Source: DATEPR01 sp036503065 (GTDB taxonomy: Bacteria > Actinomycetota > Actinomycetes > Mycobacteriales > Pseudonocardiaceae). From it: a DNA stretch of 5,506 bases. Both the position numbers and the translations under genes were made by a program. The notes beneath the pieces were generated by a model. The model saw only the letters and a program-made list of their open reading frames with translations, did not search any database and was not told the origin of the DNA. Location: contig DASXXM010000091.1 in assembly GCA_036503065.1 (NCBI GenBank), positions 1 through 5,506 on the forward strand. The letters run 5' to 3'. Each line of letters begins with the position of its first letter. The stretch's first letter is position 1. Below, piece after piece: positions 1-5,506 of the stretch.

Positions 1-111
1 ATGCGCAGGCTGCCGGTGGCGCTGGTCCGCAGGGTGACCGCCATCGTGCTGTTGATCCTGGCCTGCGTCGCCGGATTCGACGCGATCACCGGCGGCAACA
101 CGCTCATCTGA
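1..111 (+). CDS. C-terminal fragment of a membrane protein, possibly TMEM165/GDT1 family
   Basis: Frame 1 is open from the window edge to a TGA at 109-111, giving 36 residues. The ATG at position 1 is probably internal, because the fragment looks like the end of a longer protein. It begins with a basic stretch (RRLPVALVRR), continues as a hydrophobic segment (about residues 11-25, TAIVLLILACVAGF) and ends with a short polar tail (GGNTLI). An arginine-rich RLP..LVRRV turn followed by a final transmembrane helix resembles the C-terminus of TMEM165/GDT1-type cation/proton exchangers as I remember them; this is recognition, not a search. It could instead be any polytopic membrane protein, or a 36-residue single-pass peptide, but no ribosome-binding site can be checked because the upstream DNA is outside the window. 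It lies 46 bp ahead of recD2 on the same strand and could be co-transcribed with it. Confidence 0.5.
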   Translation: MRRLPVALVRRVTAIVLLILACVAGFDAITGGNTLI

Positions 112-146
112 ACGGGTGTATTTTCTGCCACAGCCAGCTCATCGGC

Positions 147-153
147 GGGAGGA
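147..153 (+). promoter_or_regulatory. Ribosome-binding site that sets the recD2 start
   Basis: GGGAGGA, with the GGAGG core ending 5 bases before the ATG at 158, is a strong Shine-Dalgarno match. The longer in-frame alternative, a GTG at 116, has no comparable purine run at the right distance. The 14 extra residues it would add (MYFLPQPAHRREDG) do not resemble a RecD2 N-terminus. Confidence 0.7.
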
Positions 154-157
154 CGGC

Positions 158-2368
158 ATGGTCGCGGTGGAGCCGTTACGCGGCGCCGTGCTGGAAGCCG
201 TACTGGAACGCATCACCTACGCCAACGACGAGACCGGCTACACCATCGCCAGGGTGGACACCGGCCGCGGCGCCGACCTGGTCACCGTGGTCGGCGCGCT
301 GCTGGGGGCGCAGCCCGGCGAGAGCCTGCGGATGCGCGGCCGGTGGGGCTCACATCCGCAGTACGGCAAGCAGTTCCAGGTCGACGACTACACGACCGTG
401 CTGCCGGCCACCGTGCAGGGCATCCGCCGGTACCTCGGCTCCGGCCTGATCAAGGGCATCGGGCCGGTGCTGGCCGACCGGATCGTGGAGTACTTCGGCG
501 TCGACGCGCTGGACGTGATCGAACAGCAGCCGCAGCGGCTCATCGAGGTGCCCAAACTCGGCCCGAAACGCACCAAGCTCATCGCGGCCGCGTGGGAGGA
601 ACAGAAGGCCATCAAGGAGGTCATGGTCTTCCTGCAGGGGGTCGGTGTGTCGACCTCGCTCGCCGTGCGGATCTACAAGCAGTACGGCGACACGTCGATC
701 GACATCGTGCGCACCGAGCCCTACCGGTTGGCGACCGACGTGTGGGGCATCGGCTTCCGCACCGCGGACACCATCGCCAAGTCGGTCGGCATCCCACACG
801 ACAGTCCACAACGGATCAAAGCGGGCCTCCAGTTCACACTGTCCGAGGCCACCGGCGGCGGCGACTGCTACCTGCCGGAGCAACGGCTGATCGCCGAGGC
901 CATCAAGATCCTCCAGGTGGACACCGGAGCCGTCATCGACTGCCTTGCCGACCTCGTCGACGAGGAAGGTGTTGTGCGAGAACAGCTCCCGGGCGATGAC
1001 GGCGAACCTGTCATCGCGATCTACCTGGTTCCCTTCCACCGCGCGGAGATCGCGCTCGCCAATCAGCTGCGGGCGTTGCTGCGCACTCCCGCCGACCGGA
1101 TGTCCGCGTTCGCCGACGTCGACTGGGACCGGGCACTGACCTGGCTGCGCGGCCAAACCGGTGCCGAGCTGGCGCCGGCGCAGGAGGAGGCGGTCCGGCT
1201 CGCGCTGACCAGCAAGGTAGCCGTGCTCACCGGCGGTCCCGGTTGCGGTAAGAGCTTCACCGTCCGGTCCATCGTCACGCTGGCCGCGGCCAAGGGGGCC
1301 AAGGTGGTGCTCGCCGCGCCCACCGGCCGCGCGGCCAAGCGGCTCACCGAACTCACCGGCCACGAGGCCGCGACAGTGCACCGCCTGCTGGAACTGCGAC
1401 CCGGCGGCGACGCGGCCTACGACAAGGACCGCCCGCTGGACGCCGACCTGGTGGTCGTCGACGAGGCGTCCATGCTGGACCTGTTGCTGGCCAACAGGCT
1501 CGTCAAGGCGGTCGCGCCCGGCGCGCACCTGCTGCTGGTGGGTGACGTCGACCAGTTGCCGTCGGTCGGCCCCGGCGAGGTGCTGCGCGACCTGCTCGCC
1601 GACGGCACGCCGATCCCCAGGGTGCGGCTGACGCAGGTGTTCCGCCAGGCTCAGCAGTCCGGCGTGGTGACCAACGCGCACCGGATCAACGCGGGCGAAT
1701 ATCCGCAGGTCACGGGCCTGCCGGACTTCTTCCTCTTCGCCGAGGACGACGCGGAGGAAGCCGCGAAACTGACCGTGGACGTGGTGGCGCGGCGCCTGCC
1801 GGCCAAGTTCGGGCTGAACCCGCGACGCGAGATACAGGTGCTGGCCCCGATGCACCGCGGCCCGGCCGGTGCGGGCGCGTTGAACCAGTTGCTCCAGGAG
1901 GCACTCACCCCGTCCCGCCCTGACCTGCCGGAACGGCGGTTCGGCGGGCGCGTGTTCAAGGTGGGCGACAAGGTCACCCAGGTCCGCAACAACTACGACA
2001 AGGGCGCGAACGGCGTCTTCAACGGCACGCTCGGCGTGGTGACCGCGTTGGACCCGACCGAACAGAAACTCACCATCCGCACCGACGAGGACGAGGACAT
2101 CGACTACGAGTTCGGCGAGCTGGACGAGCTGACCCACGCGTACGCCGTCACCATCCACCGCTCGCAGGGCAGCGAGTACCCGTGCGTCGTCATCCCGATC
2201 ACGATGAGCGCCTGGATGATGTTGCAGCGCAACCTGCTCTACACGGCGGTGACCAGGGCGAAGAAGCTGGTCGTGCTGGTCGGGTCCAAGAGGGCCATCG
2301 GCCAGGCCGTGCGCGCGGTCGGCGCGGGCCGTCGGCACACCGCGCTGGACCACCGCCTGCGGAGTTAG
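158..2368 (+). CDS. recD2: RecD2-family (RecD-like) ATP-dependent DNA helicase, SF1B
   Basis: This 736-residue protein is a 5'-to-3' superfamily 1B DNA helicase of the RecD2/YrrC type. These act without RecB and RecC in DNA repair and replication-fork maintenance (family knowledge). The N-terminal about 90 residues form the YrrC-like beta domain. Helix-hairpin-helix segments follow, with turns at GLIKGIGP (96-103), PKLGPKR (132-138) and WGIGFRT (196-202). The helicase core shows Walker A GGPGCGKS at 359-366 (K365), Walker B VVDEAS at 433-438 (D435, E436), motif III GDVDQLPSVG from 462, motif IV LTQVFRQ at 491-497 (R496), an SH3-like insertion near 603-650 (GDKVTQVRNNY, then NGVFNGTLG), motif V TIHRSQGSE at 665-673 and motif VI YTAVTRA at 695-701 (R700). 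Length fits the family, which is about 715-800 residues. The start at ATG 158 is chosen for its strong ribosome-binding site. No disrupted motif is seen. The propeller-protein gene follows after 9 bp, implying one transcript. Confidence 0.95.
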   Translation: MVAVEPLRGAVLEAVLERITYANDETGYTIARVDTGRGADLVTVVGALLGAQPGESLRMRGRWGSHPQYGKQFQVDDYTTVLPATVQGIRRYLGSGLIKGIGPVLADRIVEYFGVDALDVIEQQPQRLIEVPKLGPKRTKLIAAAWEEQKAIKEVMVFLQGVGVSTSLAVRIYKQYGDTSIDIVRTEPYRLATDVWGIGFRTADTIAKSVGIPHDSPQRIKAGLQFTLSEATGGGDCYLPEQRLIAEAIKILQVDTGAVIDCLADLVDEEGVVREQLPGDDGEPVIAIYLVPFHRAEIALANQLRALLRTPADRMSAFADVDWDRALTWLRGQTGAELAPAQEEAVRLALTSKVAVLTGGPGCGKSFTVRSIVTLAAAKGAKVVLAAPTGRAAKRLTELTGHEAATVHRLLELRPGGDAAYDKDRPLDADLVVVDEASMLDLLLANRLVKAVAPGAHLLLVGDVDQLPSVGPGEVLRDLLADGTPIPRVRLTQVFRQAQQSGVVTNAHRINAGEYPQVTGLPDFFLFAEDDAEEAAKLTVDVVARRLPAKFGLNPRREIQVLAPMHRGPAGAGALNQLLQEALTPSRPDLPERRFGGRVFKVGDKVTQVRNNYDKGANGVFNGTLGVVTALDPTEQKLTIRTDEDEDIDYEFGELDELTHAYAVTIHRSQGSEYPCVVIPITMSAWMMLQRNLLYTAVTRAKKLVVLVGSKRAIGQAVRAVGAGRRHTALDHRLRS

Positions 2369-2377
2369 GGTGGGCGG

Positions 2378-3379
2378 ATGCGGCCGACGATCGCACCTGT
2401 CGTGTGGACACCACCGGGCATCCCGCCGCGCTCCGGCGAGCAGGCCAGCCGGCCGCCGATGCCGAGCCCGGACCTGATCGCGATCAACGCGACCGGCCCT
2501 GAGGACGTGGTGATCGACGATGACGGCCAGGTCTTCACCGGTGTCGCAGACGGCCGCATCCTCCGCCTGACACCGGACGGCGCCGTGGCCACGATCGCCG
2601 AGACCGGCGGCCGACCGCTGGGTGTGGAACTCGCCGGCGACGGTCGACTGGTGATCTGCGACGCCCACCGCGGCCTGCTCCGCGTCGACCCGGCTCGTGG
2701 CACGGTGGAAACGTTGGTCGACACGGTCGACGGCGCCCGGATGCGGTTGTGCGACAACGCGGCCGTCGGCCCGGACGGCTCGATCTACTTCAGCGACTCG
2801 TCCCGCCGGTTCGGCCTGGACCACTGGCAGGCGGACCTGTTGGAACACTCCGGCACCGGCCGCCTGCTGTGCCGGACACCCTCGGGCAAGGTCGAGGTAC
2901 TGGCCGACGGCCTCCAGTTCGCCAACGGCGTGGCCCTGGCCGAAGACGGCTCGTTCGTGGCGGTGGCGGAAACCGGCGCGTACCGAATCAGCAGGGTCTG
3001 GCTGACCGGCGAGCGGGCGGGCCGGCACGACGTGCTGATCGACAACCTGCCCGGCTTCCCCGACAACATCAGCACCGGCACCGACGGCCGCCTGTGGATC
3101 GCCATCGCCAGCCCGCGCAACCCCGTGCTGGACTGGGCGCACGCCAGAAGCCCGTTGCTGCGCAAGGCAATCTGGGCCATGCCCCACCAGTGGCAACCCA
3201 AACCGAAGCGCACCGCCTGGGTACTGGCCGTGGACGCGGCGGGAACGATAGTGGCGGACCTACAAGGTGCCGGCGACCGCTACCACATGGTCACCGGCGT
3301 CCGCGAACACCAGGGCAAGCTCTACCTGGGCAGTCTGGCCGAACGGTCGGTAGCCGTGCTGGACCTGCCCCAGCCCTGA
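2378..3379 (+). CDS. SMP-30/gluconolactonase/strictosidine-synthase-like beta-propeller protein
   Basis: This 333-residue protein belongs to the six-bladed propeller superfamily that includes SMP-30/gluconolactonases and strictosidine-synthase-like proteins. Members hydrolyse lactones or esters, usually with a bound divalent metal, but the substrate here cannot be read from sequence. Repeated blade motifs are visible: GPEDVVIDDDGQVFTG near 41-56, GPDGSIYFSDSS at 131-142, LQFANGVALAEDGSF at 179-193 (N183 is a candidate metal ligand), VAETGAYRISRVW at 196-208 and the highly characteristic LPGFPDNIS at 224-232 (D229, N230). The last two are typical of the strictosidine-synthase-like branch rather than classical gluconolactonases. 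There is no signal peptide, so it is probably cytoplasmic. The ATG at 2378 is preferred because the proline-rich N-terminus (VVWTPPGIPP) looks native and GGAG/GGGTGGG lies at 2361-2374; an ATG at 2459 has no such signal. It is 9 bp downstream of recD2 and probably translationally linked, though no functional link to the helicase is known to me. Its 3' end overlaps the convergent GNAT frame by 58 bp. Confidence 0.85.
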   Translation: MRPTIAPVVWTPPGIPPRSGEQASRPPMPSPDLIAINATGPEDVVIDDDGQVFTGVADGRILRLTPDGAVATIAETGGRPLGVELAGDGRLVICDAHRGLLRVDPARGTVETLVDTVDGARMRLCDNAAVGPDGSIYFSDSSRRFGLDHWQADLLEHSGTGRLLCRTPSGKVEVLADGLQFANGVALAEDGSFVAVAETGAYRISRVWLTGERAGRHDVLIDNLPGFPDNISTGTDGRLWIAIASPRNPVLDWAHARSPLLRKAIWAMPHQWQPKPKRTAWVLAVDAAGTIVADLQGAGDRYHMVTGVREHQGKLYLGSLAERSVAVLDLPQP

Positions 3380-3918
3380 CGCACGAGGAACTCGAACCCG
3401 GCACGCCGCAGATTCGCCGCACTGCCCGACCCCGGCACGGCGGTGGCAACAGCCATCGAACAACCGCCCGCCACCGCAAGCCGATGCCGAATCAACCGCG
3501 CCTGGGCACCCAGCCCCCGCCGCGCCGGCAGGGTGGCGGCCCCACCCAACACGGCAACACCGTCGTGCACGCTCATGGCAGCGGCCGCAATCGGCTCCCC
3601 GCCAACCAGGAGCAGAAACCGCCGCACCAAGTCCGACCGATGCTCCGCCGCGATGAACGCCGCAACAGCCCCACCAACCTGATACCCAGCCAACAGAACC
3701 CGAATGAACGACTCACCGTCGGCCTCGACAACGTCAGGATCACCAGCAACCGACCGCCCAAACCGACGAACAGCCAACCCACGCTCTCCGGAAAACCCAA
3801 ACCCAGCAGCAGAAAGCCGACCCGCAACCCCACCATCCACTGTGGACGACGACGACCCACGGGCAGACCCCCGCCCAACCCTGGGGGCTACGGCCCTTTT
3901 CCAATCTACCGTTGTCAA
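3322..3918 (-). CDS. GNAT-family N-acetyltransferase, probably 5'-truncated beside the IS
   Basis: The reverse strand encodes up to 198 residues from a TTG at 3918 to a TAG at 3322-3324. It transfers an acyl group from acyl-CoA to an unknown acceptor. The C-terminal about 150 residues look like a GNAT domain: FIRVLLAGY near 69-77, a beta strand with RRFLLLVGGEPIAAAAMSVH, then the acyl-CoA pyrophosphate loop ARRGLGAQ at 132-139 (the R/Q-x-x-G-x-G/A motif), and a C-terminal NLRRAGFEF element. Related proteins I recall are about 250-300 residues with another domain in front. Here the first 35 residues are low-complexity (GRGSARGSSSS), no ATG or ribosome-binding site is evident, and the frame is open only to a TGA at 3946-3948 inside the IS tip. 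This suggests loss of the N-terminus. Third positions favour G and T (GGG, GTT, GCT, TTT) rather than the C-rich usage of its neighbours, so the gene may be weakly constrained. It could still make a minimal GNAT domain, or be a pseudogene. It is convergent with the propeller gene, overlapping by 58 bp. Confidence 0.65.
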   Translation of the reverse strand: MTTVDWKRAVAPRVGRGSARGSSSSTVDGGVAGRLSAAGFGFSGERGLAVRRFGRSVAGDPDVVEADGESFIRVLLAGYQVGGAVAAFIAAEHRSDLVRRFLLLVGGEPIAAAAMSVHDGVAVLGGAATLPARRGLGAQARLIRHRLAVAGGCSMAVATAVPGSGSAANLRRAGFEFLVRQGWGRSSTATDRSARLPR

Positions 3919-3940
3919 CCCCCCAATGGGTGGCTCCGCG

Positions 3941-3969
3941 TTGACTCATCAAAAATGCCCGCGTAGATG
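3941..3969 (+). promoter_or_regulatory. Weak candidate promoter for the transposase in the left end
   Basis: TTGACT at 3941-3946 is a good -35-like hexamer. After 17 bases comes TAGATG (3964-3969), a poor -10 (three of six consensus positions). Spacing and direction would suit transcription of the transposase, as in other IS with a promoter in the left repeat. The evidence is weak because these bases are also explained as terminal-repeat sequence. Confidence 0.2.
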
Positions 3970-4000
3970 AGTCGTTGCCTCACCTAACAACGCCCGCGTA
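3941..4000 (+). repeat. Left terminal inverted repeat of the IS, with subterminal repeat
   Basis: The left end shares long blocks with the inverted right end: TTGACTCA (3941-3948), ATGCCCGCGTAG (3955-3966) and AGTCGTTGCCTCACC (3970-3984), separated by short stretches that differ by one base in length. Within it, GCCCGCGTA occurs at 3957-3965 and again at 3992-4000, exactly 35 bp apart. GACTCATC at 3943-3950 is repeated in inverted form at 3966-3973 and directly at 4033-4040. These are probable transposase-binding sites (inference). Confidence 0.8.
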
Positions 4001-4034
4001 CCGGCGTGGCACCCACCCCCACCAGCGGTGGTGA

Positions 4035-4053
4035 CTCATCGTGATCGATGGGG
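4035..4053 (+). promoter_or_regulatory. Hairpin covering the likely transposase ribosome-binding site
   Basis: CTCATCG (4035-4041) pairs with CGATGGG (4046-4052) across a TGAT loop, giving a 7-bp stem with one G-U pair. The 3' arm contains an upstream ATG (4048) and most of the GGGG run (4050-4053), the best ribosome-binding candidate for the ATG at 4060. A stem here could lower transposase translation, particularly from long read-through transcripts, as known for some IS (for example IS10 and IS50). Its role here is inferred only. Confidence 0.35.
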
Positions 4054-4059
4054 TTGACG

Positions 4060-5286
4060 ATGAGCCAACGCAAAGCCGTGACGAAGCAAACCGCCCGCCG
4101 CTACCGGTCGGCGTCCAAGACCACCAAAGCGACGATCTTGGACGAGTTGTGTGCGTTGACCGGCTGGCACCGCGACCACGCCCGCAAAGCCCTCCGTACA
4201 GCACTGACCCCGAAACCCGTGACACGCCAACGGACACCACGCCCACCTGTCTACGGCGAGCAGGTGCTCACCGCGCTGCGGAAGGTCTGGGCGGTGCTCG
4301 ACGCACCATCCGGGAAACGGCTGGCGCCCTTCCTGCCCGAGATCGTTGACCGACTCATCGCCTGCGGCGAACTAATGATCAGCGAACCCACCCGGTATCA
4401 ACTGGTGCGGATGTCCGCAGCCACCATCGACCGCCGCCTGGCACCCGAACGGGCCCGCTGGCAACTGCGGGGCCGGTCACTGACCAAACCCGGCAGCCTG
4501 CTCAAATCCCAGATCCCGATCCGCACCTGGGCCCAGTGGGACGAGAACCGGCCCGGCTTCGTCGAGATCGACCTGGTCGGCCACGAGGGCGGCAACCCCG
4601 CCGGCGAGTTCGCCTCCACCCTGACCGTCACCGACATCGCCACCGGCTGGACCGAAGTCCGCGCGGTCCGCAACAAGGCCCAGAAGTGGGTGCTGGCCGC
4701 CCTGAAAGACATCGTGGCCGGGTTCCCCTTCCCCATCCTGGGCATCGACTCCGACAACGGGACGGAGTTCATCAACGCCCACCTGCTCGCGTTCTGCGCT
4801 GACCACGAGATCACCTTCACCCGCTCCCGGCCCGGGAACAAGAACGACGGCTGCCATGTCGAGCAGAAGAACTGGTCGGTGGTCCGTCAGGCGGTGGGCT
4901 ACCACCGCTACAGCGGTGATCTGCAGGTCGACGTACTCAACGGGATCTACGCCCTGCTGCGTGATCAGATTAACTTCTTCACGCCGCAACAGAAACTGCT
5001 GTCCAAGACCCGACAGGGCGCCAAGGTGATCAAGAAACACGACAGTGCGCAGACCCCGTTCCAACGGGTCTGCGTCGACCGTCACGTCGACATCGCCGAC
5101 GTGGCCGTGCTGCGGGAGTACTACACGACCCTCAACCCGGCGGCGATCCGCCGGGAGATCGTCGCGCTGGGTGACGCTCTGGCCCGCGAGGTCACCCGTC
5201 CTGACCTGCCCACCCGACCTTATGACGGGCTGCGTGTCGCGGGCATTTCGGGTGAGGCAACGACTCCGCCTACGCGGGCATCTTGA
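4060..5286 (+). CDS. IS transposase with DD(35)E integrase (rve-fold) core
   Basis: This 408-residue DNA transposase excises and/or inserts the surrounding element by binding its terminal repeats. The N-terminus has a helix-turn-helix-like segment (about 23-46, with ILDELCALTGWHRDHARKAL). The catalytic core shows the three acidic residues in order: D171 in FVEIDLVGHEGG, D232 in GIDSDNGTEF and E268 in KNDGCHVEQKNW, with 35 residues between the last two. The C-terminal third contains the FFTPQQKLLSKTR segment. The ATG at 4060 is preferred because GGGG lies 6 bases upstream; the in-frame ATG at 4048 would add MGLT but lacks a ribosome-binding site. The gene ends inside the right inverted repeat, so its last residues (PTRAS) are encoded by the repeat itself. 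No frameshift or lost catalytic residue is visible. It runs opposite to both the GNAT frame and sucB. Membership in an integrase-core transposase family is secure; the precise IS family is not. Confidence 0.92.
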   Translation: MSQRKAVTKQTARRYRSASKTTKATILDELCALTGWHRDHARKALRTALTPKPVTRQRTPRPPVYGEQVLTALRKVWAVLDAPSGKRLAPFLPEIVDRLIACGELMISEPTRYQLVRMSAATIDRRLAPERARWQLRGRSLTKPGSLLKSQIPIRTWAQWDENRPGFVEIDLVGHEGGNPAGEFASTLTVTDIATGWTEVRAVRNKAQKWVLAALKDIVAGFPFPILGIDSDNGTEFINAHLLAFCADHEITFTRSRPGNKNDGCHVEQKNWSVVRQAVGYHRYSGDLQVDVLNGIYALLRDQINFFTPQQKLLSKTRQGAKVIKKHDSAQTPFQRVCVDRHVDIADVAVLREYYTTLNPAAIRREIVALGDALAREVTRPDLPTRPYDGLRVAGISGEATTPPTRAS

Positions 5287-5296
5287 CGTGAGTCAA
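5238..5296 (-). repeat. Right terminal inverted repeat of the IS, with subterminal repeat
   Basis: Read on the - strand from 5296 inward, this end matches the left end in the blocks TTGACTCA, ATGCCCGCGTAG and AGTCGTTGCCTCACC. ATGCCCGCG occurs twice (complement of 5273-5281 and of 5238-5246), again exactly 35 bp apart. The tip TTGAC-TCAC-GTCAA is a short palindrome. The transposase stop codon (5284-5286) lies within it. Confidence 0.8.
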
Positions 5297-5333
5297 CAGG
5301 ACCGGATTTGGCTGACCTGTGGACAACTCGATC

Positions 5334-5356
5334 GGCCCCGTCTCGGTGACAGGGCC
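5334..5356 (-). terminator. Terminator-like hairpin downstream of sucB
   Basis: On the - strand GGCCCTGTC (5356-5348) pairs with GACGGGGCC (5342-5334) around a 5-base loop, a 9-bp stem with one G-U pair. It lies 16 bp after the sucB stop. No U-run follows, which is common among proposed actinobacterial terminators. It could stop transcription from reaching the IS and the GNAT frame. Confidence 0.5.
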
Positions 5357-5372
5357 CATCGACGGAACCTGA

Positions 5373-5506
5373 CTACAGGCCGAGATCGGGGTCGAACGCG
5401 CCCTCCTGCAGGCGGTGCTTGACCGTGGTGAGGAACCGGCCCGCGTCGGCGCCGTCGACGAGGCGGTGGTCGTAGGTCAGCGACAGGTAGGCCATCGAGC
5501 GGATCG
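5373..5506 (-). CDS. sucB: SucB/DlaT, 2-oxoacid dehydrogenase E2 acyltransferase, C-terminal fragment
   Basis: The reverse strand is open from the window edge to a TAG at 5373-5375, giving the last 43 residues. They contain the E2 catalytic signature YDHRLVDGADA (the active-site histidine and aspartate of the DHRxxDG motif), then GRFLTTVKHRLQEGAF and the ending DPDLGL. This ending closely resembles the actinobacterial protein annotated SucB or DlaT (M. tuberculosis Rv2215, as I recall it). The enzyme is the dihydrolipoamide acyltransferase core of the 2-oxoglutarate and/or pyruvate dehydrogenase complex, moving an acyl group from lipoyl-lysine to CoA in the cytoplasm. Which complex it serves cannot be decided from this fragment. 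The start and the lipoyl domains are outside the window. A terminator-like hairpin follows, then the IS after 75 bp. Confidence 0.9.
   Translation of the reverse strand, partial: IRSMAYLSLTYDHRLVDGADAGRFLTTVKHRLQEGAFDPDLGL

Larger units (their letters stand above)
3940..5297 (+). mobile_element. Insertion sequence, about 1.36 kb, integrase-type (DDE) transposase
   Basis: Two imperfect inverted repeats flank a single transposase gene that fills almost all of the space between them. The outermost shared bases are GTTGACTCA, at 3940-3948 on the left and inverted at 5289-5297 on the right, so the element is about 1358 bp. Ends and catalytic motifs are intact, so it may be active. No convincing direct target duplication is visible: the left flank reads GGTGGCTCCGC and the right flank AGGACCGGATT. 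The exact boundary could be one or two bases off. The transposase resembles rve-fold proteins grouped in ISfinder among IS1202-like or other ISNCY elements; the family name is inferred from memory, and an IS481-like assignment is the alternative. Confidence 0.85.

Noticed and set aside
350..3196. A 948-codon open frame on the - strand opposite recD2 and the propeller gene
   Set aside because: It is a typical GC-rich antisense shadow: it spans two well-identified genes, its translation is low-complexity (rich in R, G, A, V, Q, H and D) and shows no domain.
3880..3908. CCCCC/GGGGG hairpin followed by TTTT on the + strand as a terminator
   Set aside because: The stem is only 5 bp with a 10-base loop, the T-run is 10 bases away, and it falls inside the convergent GNAT frame.
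2749..3966. A 405-codon + strand frame crossing the propeller gene's 3' half and the GNAT region
   Set aside because: Its translation is proline/arginine-rich filler, out of frame with the propeller gene and antisense to the recognisable GNAT domain.
3929..5308. A target-site duplication flanking the IS
   Set aside because: I compared about 30 bp outside each tip and found no convincing direct repeat.
3911..5328. GTTGTC(A/C)AC about 30 bp outside each IS tip in inverted orientation (3911-3919 and complement of 5319-5327), as possible longer IS ends
   Set aside because: The sequence between these motifs and the tips is unrelated on the two sides, and the right copy overlaps a DnaA-box-like word; coincidence is more likely.
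1..5506. CRISPR arrays, tRNA or rRNA genes, toxin-antitoxin or defence genes
   Set aside because: No regularly spaced repeats beyond the IS ends, no tRNA-like cloverleaf and no such protein motifs were seen on either strand.

Overview
The window comes from a high-GC actinobacterial chromosome. Coding strands use mostly G or C at third positions, and the protein styles (RecD2, an SMP-30-like protein, SucB ending in DLGL) fit Actinomycetes, plausibly Pseudonocardiales. The genus is an inference from general familiarity; no search was run.

Layout, left to right. (1) Bases 1-111 hold the last 36 codons of a membrane protein on the + strand, possibly a TMEM165/GDT1-family transporter. (2) Bases 158-2368 (+) encode a complete RecD2-type SF1B DNA helicase with all key motifs intact. 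(3) Nine bases later, 2378-3379 (+) encodes an SMP-30/strictosidine-synthase-like beta-propeller protein, probably co-transcribed with recD2. (4) Convergent to it, on the - strand at 3322-3918, lies a GNAT acetyltransferase reading frame. It overlaps the propeller gene's 3' end by 58 bp, and its N-terminal part appears to be missing. (5) Bases 3940-5297 are an apparently complete insertion sequence of about 1.36 kb. It has long imperfect terminal inverted repeats and one transposase gene with a DD(35)E integrase-type catalytic core. (6) After a 75-bp spacer containing a terminator-like hairpin, bases 5373-5506 (-) hold the last 43 codons of sucB, the E2 acyltransferase of a 2-oxoacid dehydrogenase complex.

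The chromosomal genes look like ordinary housekeeping or accessory genes. The accessory event is the IS. It sits directly against the 5' side of the GNAT frame, and neither a target duplication nor the missing GNAT N-terminus is visible on its far side. This suggests an insertion accompanied by a deletion or rearrangement between sucB and the GNAT gene. The IS has a regular end architecture: a copy of GCCCGCG recurs exactly 35 bp apart at both ends, each tip is a short palindrome, and a hairpin covers the probable transposase ribosome-binding site. I see no defence system, CRISPR array, RNA gene or biosynthetic cluster here. The most noteworthy material is the IS end structure and its junctions.
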